Positions 35,151 through 45,011 of a stretch of 64,000 nucleotides of DNA are shown in pieces; the first letter of the stretch is position 1; each line of letters begins with the position of its first letter. The notes beneath the pieces are model-generated. The model was not told where the DNA came from. It ran no database searches and was given only the letters and a program-made list of their open reading frames with translations. Position numbers and translations under genes: made by a program. The DNA lies in NCBI GenBank assembly GCA_030374765.1, contig JARGXX010000003.1, positions 372,001 to 436,000 on the forward strand, written 5' to 3'. This stretch comes from Agarophyton chilense. Lineage: Eukaryota; Rhodophyta; Florideophyceae; Gracilariales; Gracilariaceae.

Positions 35151-36540
35151 GTGAGAAGGTCAACCTTGGATGGTAGCCTTCAAAATGTGGTTCCGAGGGC
35201 GCTTCGCCCGACAGTCTTGTATCTGGCGCACTACCTGCGACTATCGGGACACCCCGGTGCCACCAGGATGTATTCCACCTTGAGGCAGCATTTCTATTGG
35301 CCTCATATGGCCCATGATGTTTATACCTTTGTAGGTCAATTCGAATCCTGTGTTCGTACCTGCGGTGGTATTCGAAAGCATCGAAAATACCTCAAGCTGT
35401 TTCCAGCAGCGGGTCCGCTGGGGTTTGTTGCGATAGACCTTCTAGGACCACTTCCCAAGACCAAGACTGGGTATCAGCACATTCTAGTGATCACCGACAG
35501 GTTCTCAAAGCTCACGAGAGCGATACCTTTAAAGGATACGAAGTCAACAACGCTGGCGATCGCGTTCCTCAACAATTGGGTTTACCCGTATAGTGCACCA
35601 CTGTACCTACTTACCGATAATGGTTCAAACCTGGGATCGAAGTTCTTCAAAGCAGTCTGTAACCTCTTGGGGATCAAGCACTATTTCACTACTGCCTACC
35701 ACCCGCAGATAAACGGACAGGTCGAGCACTTTAACCACACATTGGTATCAAGGCTACGACACTATACGGAAGAGCACCAAACTGGGTGGGATGAGCTGGT
35801 GAAACCGCTCACCTACTTCTATAACTTTCAGGTACACCGGTCAACGCAGACCACTCCCTTTGATTTGGTTCTTTTGCGACACCCCTCAGGCATTGTAGTG
35901 CAGGGAGATCATACCACCAGCACTGCAGCTGGCGCACTGACCCCTGCCCAGGTCAAGCGAAATACCCTTTAGAGGTTGAGGAGGGCTCTCAAACATGCAG
36001 AGAGCCGCCTCACTGCAGCCCAGAAGCGGTACAAGGCCGACTACGACCGTAGGGTATCCAAGGTGGTCTCTGTATCTTCAGGACAATATGTCTACATAGA
36101 CAACCCACCTTCAGGTAAAAGACCACGACCGGGTGATGAAGCAGACGATGAAGCTATGGACAGAGATATCAATTCGAAGCTTCTACCCAAATCATTGGGA
36201 CCTTATAAGGTATTGGACGCATCAGACCACACCGGTACGGTTGAACAAGATGAAGTACCGAATACGATATCAATTAACCGTATTACGGTAGCACCTGAAA
36301 CGGTTCAACATCGCATTGAGGCAGGCAGCTCAGCCCGAGAGCCCAGAGCTGTAGCTCTGCGCACTCGACCCTCGGAGGACCCCACCCCAATTGAGGTGAA
36401 CGATGACCTTCAACGTGATGATTCGGATTACAACCCGCTAACAGGGACGGATATTGAACCTCAAACGGTAACAGCAGGAGCTCCCGACCAGGCTCCCACA
36501 CACGCAGCTCCCAACTCGGAACATATGAACCCTTGAGATA
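35150..36540 (+). pseudogene. Gypsy-B integrase
   Basis: An HHCC zinc region (LAHYLRLSGHPGATRM, then FESCVRTCG) precedes the DDE core: AIDLLGPLPKTKTG with the first aspartate, LLTDNGSNLGSKF with the second, and NGQVEHFNHTL with the glutamate. A C-terminal GPYKVLDASDHTGTV stretch is the GPY/F module. It leads directly into the chromodomain. Confidence 0.9.
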
Positions 36541-36549
36541 GCGTTCCCA

Positions 36550-36755
36550 CGAAAGATCAAGACCAAACCTCAGAGGTATTTCCCGGTGCCCGTCTGGTGG
36601 GCCACACGCGAACCTACAACGGTCTGAAGTACACTGTAGGTTGGTACGGCTGGGGGCAAGAAGGGGACACCCTCGAACCCCCAGCAGAAATACCCCCACA
36701 CCGTATAAGGTATTGGAGGCGTCGCAAGGAGCAGATGCCTGCACACGGCTAACCT
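36550..36755 (+). pseudogene. Chromodomain at the end of Gypsy-B pol
   Basis: The plus strand reads KYTVGWYGWGQEGDTLEPP, then IRRYWRRRKEQMPAHG. The aromatic strand and the following TLEP block (in place of NTWEP) fit a diverged chromodomain in the same position as in Gypsy-A and Gypsy-C. Confidence 0.7.
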
Positions 36756-36779
36756 TAGACCTTCGTGGTACTCAGGCCT

Positions 36780-36990
36780 AAGGAAGGGGGAGAAAAGACG
36801 TCGTTTTCTGCAGAAGATGGACGCATATGCGTGTCAGATTACGTACAAGGGAGGACACGAAAGAACAACTGAATGTAACAGTAGAAGAGACAAGAAGAGA
36901 CAACAATTTACTTGAAAAAGGAAGGAAACACTAAGGAATTCAAGTTGCAGGCAGCCGCCACAAGAATCTCAAAGGTGAAGCGACAGAAAG
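36780..36990. repeat. Purine-rich spacer between convergent Gypsy-B genes
   Basis: The plus (pol-sense) strand is rich in GAAGA/AGAAG/GACAAGAAGAGAC runs. It separates the end of pol from the end of the antisense gene, as the matching spacers do in Gypsy-A and Gypsy-C. Confidence 0.55.
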
Positions 36991-36991
36991 T

Positions 36992-39300
36992 CTAGCCCCC
37001 GAATCCAGAATTAGAAGGACCTGTCGGTTTAGGAGCAATGAGATCAGGAGGACCCGTGTAATTAACTACCCACGGAGGAAAACTTGCAGAAATGCTAGGA
37101 GCCATCGACCTAGGAGGTAGCGAAGGAGCGGTAGCCCCGCCACTGGGGAGAGGAGTTGAAACCAAAAGAGGATGAACGAAAGGAACCGCCGGAGCGGGTT
37201 TCAAAACCGCAGGGTTCAAGTTAGCACCTAGAAGGGGATCCGTCAAAGGATCGGATGGCGCAGCAGCAGAGACGCTTGCCAGATTGGCAACCTGACGGGT
37301 GGCCAGTTGGTACATGTGCAACTGGAACTGATTCCGGAACTCACCATGTTGGTTCAGCGCCTTCATGTATTGCGCATGGCGCGGCAGCAAACCTTCAAGG
37401 AGCGTTAATGCAGCAACCACGGAGGTAGGCCCAGCCCTCTGAAAGTTGGTGACGCAAGTCTGGCGAATTCGAGCCAGCAAACCGACCACGGCAGGAGATT
37501 CCATCATAGGTTGAGGCGGAGGACGAGCAATACCCGCCAACAGAGGTCGAACCGAACTAGCAATCCGCGAGGAGCTCGGTTGAGTAGGAGTCACACCCGT
37601 AGGGATAGGCGACTGACGACCTTGAGGTAACGGCTCGGACGGGAAGGGACCAGAATAACGACCAACCGGTGTCTCCACAGTACTGTGATAAGGTTCGGGG
37701 CTCGCGGGAGCTCCATAAACAGGAGGCTCCCCAGGGTAATGTTGGGCGTGGGGAGGCACAATCTCCCCAGTTGCGGGATCGAAAGCCTCCCAACCTTGAT
37801 GGGAATCTCAATGGTAATTCTTGCTCTCGAGATACGAGTCCAAATCCTTCACGGTATAATCGGTCCCCTGAACGATGTTCTCGTAACCAAATCGGAAAAT
37901 ATCCTGGACAACCCTCAGAGGTATGACGAAGATGCAACCTACAGGTTGAACACCATCTCGGTATATGTCAGAGTCGGAATTGCGACAATCCCAATCGATA
38001 CCGTAATGGGCGGTCTCCAGAGCCAGGATGGCAACCAACACGGTCCACTCCGAAAGGGCAATCGACCAAATGAGGTAATACCACTCTAGGTTCCGGGAAA
38101 TCTGACTCCCGAAGTACGTCAAAACCTGCGGAGTGGGCAAGCTCAGTGATAACGGAACCCCATAGGACTCCCACCACTCTGGTCGAAGCACATACCAATC
38201 TCGTCTACTCTTCGTAGGTTGTGAGAAGTAGTCGACGTTATGAAATATATGCATAACGCAAGTGTAAGAGTTGCGAGTGCAAACGCGACTCTCCGTCGCT
38301 GCATCCTCGCCCCATCTACTACGGTCAGTCCAATTGATAGTGGTGAAAGGCCGATTCAGGGAAACCAAGTCAGGTGAATCCGGAAGGTAAGTATCCGGAA
38401 TAGACGGGTACTGGCACACTTGCACCACCAATCGACGGTAGTAATCCAGCTCCGGTTTGATGCGCACATACGGCAAGTCGCTCGGATACATCGGCGGGAT
38501 GAAATAACTGAAAAGGTGTATGACTCTGCCGACTCTGGTAACATCCCATTCGACCCTGACGAAGTTGAGATTCTTGGTCCCTTTCTTCAAGAGCAATGGA
38601 ACGGAGCGAAGGCGCTCGCAGTCCCAACGGGACAAACCCAAGTAGGTATCCAATTGTGCTCTAGTGAGAGCTGCCGGCAATGACGAATTCCCCACCGCCA
38701 CAGGCCAATCGTGCTTCAACATGTCACTGTGCGTCACCTGGTCGAAGGTAATACCAAAAGGTCCATACTGACTCGTCGTCCGGTTCGCCGCACCAAACGC
38801 GAGAGTGTGAGCCCAATTGGTTTGTGTTGTCGGAGGAAGTCCACCTCTGCGTTGGTACGGGTCAGCCGGAGTCCCAGGGGAGAACTGTGTCGCAGGGACA
38901 GGCACGCTGCGAAAACCAATGTTAGTAGGCGTTCGAGAAGCCGAGCGAGTCACCCTCTTGGTAATACCACCGCGTCCACGGCCAAGCGTTATGCCGCTAC
39001 CTGACAGGGTTGGGAAGGCCGTAGCTCGACCCGACGAAGGAGGTGATGACTCGACCTCCACCGCCGCGGTGAACACCAGCGGGTATTCATCCTTCCGAAG
39101 TTGCGCCTCCTCGGTCCGTTCTGAGGAGACGGCCAACGTATCCAACCTTTCCGGTAGTACCGACATCGACCTTTCAGGTGCAACAGTTGCCAGCGTACGG
39201 TCGCGAGTGGTCCCAGACCTTTGAGGTATCGTGAAGCGGGACCAATCCGACCTTAAAGGCATAACTTCAGGGGTATCAATCCCCTCGGAATCGCCGACTT
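36992..39300 (-). pseudogene. Antisense gene of Gypsy-B (convergent with pol)
   Basis: A long minus-strand coding region fills the space between pol and the 3' LTR; its longest open stretch is about 480 codons. The N-terminal part is rich in arginine, serine and proline. The middle is rich in tryptophan and tyrosine (for example EWDVTRVGRVIHLFSYF and WYVLRPEWWESYG). The end is proline- and alanine-rich. Position, orientation and short blocks (GWEAFDPATGEIVPP versus GDFVYYEPREGVVTT in Gypsy-C) support common origin with the antisense genes of Gypsy-A and Gypsy-C, though the similarity is weak. There is no known domain, signal peptide or membrane span that I can see, so it is not an obvious envelope. 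It is a broken copy with few breaks. Confidence 0.75.
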
Positions 39301-41271
39301 CTTAAACCTCAATGGTGACCGGCATCTCACGTCTCTCGAGCGCTGGTGCTGCTTGTGGGGACGACCCACCCCTTCGACGTAGCGATGACGAATCCACGAT
39401 GCGGCGCGAGGTGCATCGACGTGGCACCAAATAGGTTCGAACGCGTGCGCGGAGGTGGCGCGATCCTGTCATCGCCTTGAGGGTAAATCGGAATGCAAAA
39501 CCGGAAAATGGTCGCGCAATTACCAACGGGGCCGCTCAACACCAATAAGGTCTCACAACCGGAAGCTTCCACCACGGACCTAGGCCAACACCTCAATGGT
39601 TGTATCGACGCAGGCTCAGGCGCCACAGGCGCCACGAGTCAATCCTTAAAAAGTAGACCAAACCTGAAAGGTCGAGAAGCCAGGAAACCTTCAGGGAAAG
39701 CCGGACAGCACGATTACGGTCGCGACGCCGCCGATTAAGGGCAGCAATACCGGAAGGATTGTCGAGCCGTGGGAACGACCAGGCGAGACGGCGCGCGCAG
39801 GGACCTAAGAGGAAAATGAAGTTCGAGCAACCGAGAAAGGTGCGACAACACTCCGATGCCCGCGCCGCGGTCGCTGGCTATACCTCTATGGTTTGATGGA
39901 AGAAGACACGGGGCGTGTCTCACGTGTAGAAAGGGGGTCTGTCGTATAGTCGCAGAAGGTTTGACATTTGAGGTTGTCAATACACTACACTGACCTTGTC
40001 GGTGATGGATGCGAGGGATCATCGGCCATGCAGCTCTGGGCGAGCTACCCTCTAGGTGTTATCAGCCACGTGTAGTGTTGACATGTACCTTCTGGTTGAG
40101 AAATTGTTAGTATGTGTAATTAAAATTATATCTATTTTAGTACAGTAGTGGAGTGGCCACCTGGAACTGTAGCCAGTGCTGGCCAGGTCTCTGTCCGTTC
40201 TGAGGAGACGGCAAACGTATCCAACCGTTCCGGTAGTACCGACATCGACCTTTCAGGTGCAACAGTTGCCATCGTACGGGCGCGAGCGGGTCCAGACCTT
40301 TGAGGTACCGTGGAGCGGGACCAATCCGACCTTAAAGGCATAACTTCAGGGGTATCAATCCCCTCGGAATCGCCGACTTCTTCAACCTCAATGGTAACCG
40401 ACACCTCACGTCTCTCGAGCGCTGGTGCTGCTTGTGGGGACGACCCACCCCTTCGACGTAGCGATGACGAATCCACGATGCGGCGCAAGGTGCGTCGACG
40501 TGGCACAGAATGGGTTCGCACGCGCGGGGAGGTGTCGTGATCCTGTCATAGCCTTGAAGGTAAACCGGAATGCAAAACCGGAAAAAGGTCGCGCAATTAC
40601 CAACGGGGCCGCTCAACACCAATAAGTTCTCACAACCGGAAGCTTCCACCACGGACCTAGGCCAACACCTCAATGGTTGTATCAACGCAGGCTCAGGCCC
40701 AAAAGGCGCCACGAATCAATCCTGAAAAGGTAGAAGAAACCTGAAAGGTCGAGAAGCCAGGAAACCTTCAAGGAAAGACGGACAGCCCGAATACGGTCGC
40801 GACGCCGCCGATTAAGGGCAGCAATACCGGAAGGGTTGTCGAGCCGTGGGAACGACCAGGCGAGACGGCGCGCGCAGGGACCTAAGAGGAAAATGAAGTT
40901 CGAGCAACCGAGAAAGGTGCGACAACACTCCGATGCCCGCGCCGCGGTCGCTGGCTATACCTCTATGGTTTGATGGAAGAAGACACGGGGCGTGTCTCAC
41001 GTGTAGAAACGGGGTCTGTCGTATAGTCGCAGAAGGTTTGACATTTGAGGTTGTCAATACACTACACTGACCTTGTCGGTGATGGATGCGAGGGATCATC
41101 GGCCACGCAGCTCCGAGCGAGCTACCCTCTAGGTGTTGTCAGCCACGTGTAGTGTTGACATGTACCTTCTGATTGAGTAATTGTCAGTACTTGTAATTGT
41201 AATTATATTTATTTTAATACAGTAGTGAAGTGGCCACCTGGCACTGTAGCCAGTGCTGGCCAGGTCTCTGA
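39115..41271 (+). repeat. Tandem duplication (about 1.08 kb, two units) at the 3' end of Gypsy-B
   Basis: 39115-40193 and 40194-41271 match closely throughout: the 5' end of the antisense gene, the region before the LTR, the polypurine tract and the first 254 bp of the LTR. The junction TCTCTG/TCCGTTC lies inside the LTR, so the first LTR is only partial (39940-40193) and the second continues to full length. Small differences between the units show that the duplication is not very recent. Confidence 0.9.
39940..40193 (+). repeat. Partial 3' LTR of Gypsy-B at the duplication junction
   Basis: It starts TGTCGTATAGTCGC after the purine tract GTAGAAAGGGGGTC, and stops after 254 bp where the second duplication unit begins. 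Confidence 0.88.
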
Positions 41272-41675
41272 CACTAGGTCAGAGACCGTGCCTTGCTGGC
41301 ACCTCCCGGGTGATATGGAGAGTGCAGTCCACCGCATAAAGGGAACTGCACCTCCCCCATCCTAATCTGATAAAGACAGGCATCACTTGGGTCACGACTA
41401 TACCTTCTGGTTCATCGTTTCTCAACTACCAAAGAGGCTTTCTTGCTCGTCGACGCCTACCATCGTTCACCTACACGGTATAGGCTAGTTGCCCAGCCGT
41501 TTGCCCCTGCCGGTTTTCACGGTGCCCTGTTATCATCGAGATTTACTACGTCTACCTTCTGAAGTTGAGCGTGAACACGCTCCCTACGCTTGAGCGTCAC
41601 CACGCTTCCTACAAGTAAGGGTCTCCACGCTGCCAAGACAAGACAGTAGCATACCCCAGAGGTGATAGTACGAGA
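41017..41675 (+). repeat. 3' LTR of Gypsy-B
   Basis: 659 bp from TGTCGTATAG to TACGAGA. It carries three copies of the short hairpin unit (GAGCGT...ACGCT type) near its end, one more than the 5' LTR. Confidence 0.9.
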
Positions 41676-42315
41676 TTTATTGGCTTAATAATGTCTCGGA
41701 GTAAATCGTGAGGCGAAGGTTCCACTTCCGGTTTGATCAACAGACCCAAGGTGTCTATGGATATGCTTTTAAGTATGGCGGCTGAAATGCGGTTATTCTT
41801 TGTATCAAGTGTCTTGCGTGCTGCAGCTTGTTGAGGTTGGTCTAGGTTACTTTATAGTTTGTCGGGGGCATCAATTGTATGTGCATAAATTTTTAGCTCC
41901 AGATGCCAGAAGGCATAGTTGTTAGTGTCGAGTTCTGGGATGCTGTGTGTCTTGTCGGGTTTCATTGTGTGAGGGATTGGTACGATGATGGTTCCTTTAC
42001 ATTAGGTGGTGTCTTGTGGTATGTGTTTGCCGTGTGCCGAGCGGAGTGGGTTGTTGTAAAGTTCGTGGATGTCTGTGTTGTTGCGGATTTCTCGCCCAAG
42101 GCGTCGGACGGGACGAGTGGTTTTGGGATTCGTGATGGTTTGGTGGTGGGACGATGAAGGTGGTTGTTATCAGGTTCGCGTATAGCCCATAACCTGTGAT
42201 TGGAAGGCACTGACTCTCCTCTTTACTTCATGACTGGCGTCGTCGTCATTCTTATATACTGTTGCGTTCACTGTAATGCTGTTTGACAAGAACAGCTCTA
42301 ATGCTCAAGTGTGGC
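41676..42315 (-). mobile_element. Copia-4: 5' LTR, leader and gag start, minus strand
   Basis: Read on the minus strand: a short LTR (42315-42195, TGCCACACTTGAG to CCAATCACA) with TATATAAG at 42258-42251, a primer-binding site GGTTATGGGCT (42194-42184), an A+C-rich leader, and a Copia Gag N-terminal region near 41.68-41.91 kb (HLELKIYAHTIDAP, then RISAAILKSISID). Gag breaks off at 41676, where Gypsy-B begins, and resumes in the right order and strand at 29473. The LTR would be about 121 bp, short for a Copia element, so its outer boundary is uncertain. It lies just upstream of the VAP-like gene. Confidence 0.7.
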
Positions 42316-42472
42316 AATGATCTGTAAGCCACCCTTCAGCCTTGCTTACAACCGAGCAGACCGTTGCTGCGACGGATGGCGGGAGGACGTTGAAGGAAAA
42401 CGCTCCGCGCACATTGCCGGCGCTCGTTCAGTCTGTGCGGTGCTCGCTTGCCACATCCGCTTGCCATCCGCC

Positions 42473-44014
42473 ATGGAGCGTCTTGTCTCTGTTTCACCGC
42501 TCCACCTTAGTTTCCAAATCACCCTCCACAAGCTGACATACACCCATATCAACATAACCAACACGTCATCCTCGCCCGTAACCTACAAAGTCAAGACCAC
42601 CAACCTCAAGCGCTACTGCGTGCGACCAAATGCAGCCATTCTACAGCCGACCCAGAACATCGCCATCGAAATTTCCCAGCAAGCGTTTAAGACCTTCCCG
42701 GAAGACATTGACCAATGCTCTGATCGTTTCTTGCTCATGGTCATTCCTCTACAACAAATTCCACTTGGGCCTTCTTCCGATGCTGACAAAGTCTCCAGAT
42801 TTCACGGCTATGACTCTGTCATGGACATTTGGAATGATGTACATGAAGAAAATGTGTTCAAGAAGAAGATGACTGTCTCTCTCCAAGTGTCCACCGAAAA
42901 CGATATTTACGCATCAGAGCCTGTGCCGAAGCCCGCGCCTGTCCCCTTTGCAACGGAAAAGCCTGCCACCCACAGCGGTACCTTCCCGGAAAATCAAAAG
43001 CCTTCCGAACAAACGTATACAGATTCATCTTCTGCTGAGTCTCTTGTTCATGCGCAATCGCCAACCGCTCAGCCACCTCAAGCGCCACCAGTCCAAGAGT
43101 TTTCAATGACTCCTAAAGCAGGTCCAACACTGCAGCCACCCCCGAAATGTCAATTTCCACCACAGTTGCGCCCGATACACCAGTCTCCATCGCCGTCACA
43201 ATCTAAAGGCGATACTCCACCGCCGCCAATTCCAAAGCGCGAGAATCCACCACCTCAACCTCCGAAGCGAGATGCACCGCCGCCGCCACTACCTCCAAAG
43301 CGCGATGCTCCACCGCCGCTACCGCCGAAGCGAGTACCCCCTTCTCCGCCGCCGCCGCCGTCACGCCGCGCGCCTCCCCCGCCTCCGCTTCCGCCTCCGC
43401 CTCCGCCTGGCCGAGATTTGTCACCCCCACCCCCGCCCCTTGTCCCTATCTCGTCTCGCGCCCCGGAGCCTGCAGTGCATGAGACACAGACTGAGAAAAT
43501 GTTAACGGCAGACACGACGGATGCGCGTACGCAGGCGAGCGCGTCAACACCCCCAGGTCAGCCGCAACTGGACCCTGCTCCAAAGCAAAAGGAAACGTCT
43601 AAACCACCCACACCAACTGCACAGCAGGGGAGAGAAGGTATGGATCAAGTTGCGGCCGCTTCAGAGAAAGCGGTAGAATTGTACTATTTGTCGCCCGAGT
43701 TTGAAAGAAAACGTGTGCTGGAGATGCGCACCGCGCCGAAGATTACCGTACCTAAACTACTCGAACGCACGAGACAACGCATAGCAAATGAACGAGCTGG
43801 GCAGATTGCCAAGGCAATTGAAGATCGTCAGCGCAAGATTGATGGCGTCAAGCTTGAACTCCGTGAAGCGCGCCACAGACTTAGCGATGCGAGAATGGCA
43901 ACAAGCCCGGCGTACGACGTTGCGTACGAGATAAGCGAGAATTCGAGAGTACCGTTCGCGCAGATTGTCATCATGGCTATCATTTCAGGTGCTCTTCTCC
44001 AGCTGCTTGTGTAA
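42473..44014 (+). CDS. VAP-like MSP-domain protein, proline-rich linker, tail-anchored
   Basis: The ATG at 42473 opens a 513-residue protein; a longer frame upstream exists, but this start places the MSP domain at the N-terminus as in known VAPs. Residues 1-135 form an MSP (major sperm protein) domain; YKVKTTNLKRYCVRPN at 38-53 is the hallmark VAP block. VAPs sit in the ER membrane and recruit FFAT-motif proteins at membrane contact sites. A linker at about 200-390 is packed with PPPPxP and KRDAPPPPLP repeats, which known VAPs lack. A charged helical region (about 420-480) suits a coiled coil. The last 20 or so residues (FAQIVIMAIISGALLQLLV) are a hydrophobic tail anchor. The polyproline repeats could bind profilin, SH3 or WW domains (inference). 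The Copia-4 LTR, with a TATA box pointing away, ends about 160 bp upstream. Confidence 0.88.
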   Translation: MERLVSVSPLHLSFQITLHKLTYTHINITNTSSSPVTYKVKTTNLKRYCVRPNAAILQPTQNIAIEISQQAFKTFPEDIDQCSDRFLLMVIPLQQIPLGPSSDADKVSRFHGYDSVMDIWNDVHEENVFKKKMTVSLQVSTENDIYASEPVPKPAPVPFATEKPATHSGTFPENQKPSEQTYTDSSSAESLVHAQSPTAQPPQAPPVQEFSMTPKAGPTLQPPPKCQFPPQLRPIHQSPSPSQSKGDTPPPPIPKRENPPPQPPKRDAPPPPLPPKRDAPPPLPPKRVPPSPPPPPSRRAPPPPPLPPPPPPGRDLSPPPPPLVPISSRAPEPAVHETQTEKMLTADTTDARTQASASTPPGQPQLDPAPKQKETSKPPTPTAQQGREGMDQVAAASEKAVELYYLSPEFERKRVLEMRTAPKITVPKLLERTRQRIANERAGQIAKAIEDRQRKIDGVKLELREARHRLSDARMATSPAYDVAYEISENSRVPFAQIVIMAIISGALLQLLV

Positions 44015-44312
44015 GATTGTGTTTGTTCTGGAGAGAATGTAAAGTGCGGCACTGTCATCATGTTCGTTTCCGTTGTTTCTAGGCGAAGCTAGAGCGAGAG
44101 CGTTCCCTGCCAACCGCCAATCAAATACTAAGCACCAAGGTAGTCGTAATGGTCCCAGACATGAAAATTTGCTCGTTCAACACCTCGACAATGACCCAAA
44201 CAAGACGTACTTTTTCAAAACGCTTGTGGTGGGCAGATTGCGGTCTGCGGGCAGCTTTACCGACACCGCTACTCGAAACGCTGCTAGGCGTGCCGCTGGC
44301 AGGCTTGCCTCT

Positions 44313-44381
44313 GCCAGGGTGGTTGCTGCCAGGGTGGCCGCTGCCAGGGTGGCCGTTGCCAGGGTGGCCGTTGCCAGGGTT
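44313..44381 (+). repeat. 15-bp minisatellite downstream of the VAP-like gene
   Basis: About four and a half copies of a 15-bp unit of the type CCAGGGTGGCCGTTG. No gene is recognised in 44015-45011; the open frames across it are not convincing. Confidence 0.8.
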
Positions 44382-45011
44382 CCACTGACAGTCACGTGGA
44401 GGACCCAAACAGACGAGGATAGTGAATGAAGGCCAGGCCTGTTATGAGTTGTTTAGGCTACGATACAGTTTAGCAGCACATGGCACCTGTTCAGCCACAC
44501 ATCGCTTCTCGAACGTGTACAGAGCGGGTGTTAGTCCACAGATCGCACTGGATGTCGGCGTGTTGCCTTCCTAAAATGGTTTTACATACGCACCTGAACG
44601 CAGAGTGACTGCGGAAAATGTAAAGCCAGTTGTGCGCGGTTCACAGGGACACCCTTCTGCCCAATCTACAAGACAGTTGATGACAAAAGGTGATTGGAAG
44701 CCGGGATGGCAGGACTACAACCACATGAGGCCATTGTGCACCGTGACGCGGTGACAAAGGAGAGAAAGCATGTGGCACGGACGCCGACCTGGCGACATGA
44801 ACCGACAAAGAGAACAGATACGAGTGAAACTGGCGACGTGCTCTGCGCGTGGTTTGAAAGGTGCAGACGCATGCACAAGACGCTCGAAAAGCGTTGAGCA
44901 AAGGGTCAGTTGGCGGCATGTTTGCTCAACGAGCCAGTTGCTCTCAACGGCGACGCCGAACGAGTGGCAGCGAAGTGCACCAACAGTAGGGGAGAAAAAA
45001 ACGGCAGAAGG

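Larger units (their letters stand above)
29474..41675 (+). mobile_element. Gypsy-B: Ty3/Gypsy chromovirus with antisense gene, inserted in Copia-4
   Basis: LTRs at 29474-30108 and 41017-41675 frame gag (from 30255), protease, reverse transcriptase, RNase H, integrase and chromodomain on the plus strand (to about 36.75 kb), then a purine-rich spacer and a long minus-strand gene (about 37.0-39.3 kb). LTR ends are TTTCGTA (a variant of TGTCGTA) and TACGACA, close to a 7-bp inverted repeat. Flanking 5-mers TTGAT and TTTAT differ at one base, a plausible aged duplication. The 3' region has a tandem duplication of about 1.08 kb that includes a partial LTR. The LTRs differ at many positions, so it is clearly older than Copia-1. 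Broken, with roughly ten breaks. Confidence 0.92.

Noticed and set aside
36992-39300. Antisense gene of Gypsy-B as an envelope gene
   Set aside because: It lies where env sits in retroviruses but on the wrong strand, and no signal peptide, membrane span or cysteine pattern is visible.
43203-43515. Glycine/alanine-rich frames opposite the VAP-like gene
   Set aside because: They are the reverse reading of the proline-rich linker repeats.
44073-44429. Small gene containing the 15-bp minisatellite
   Set aside because: The protein-like part is only the minisatellite translated; no start context or homologue is recognised.
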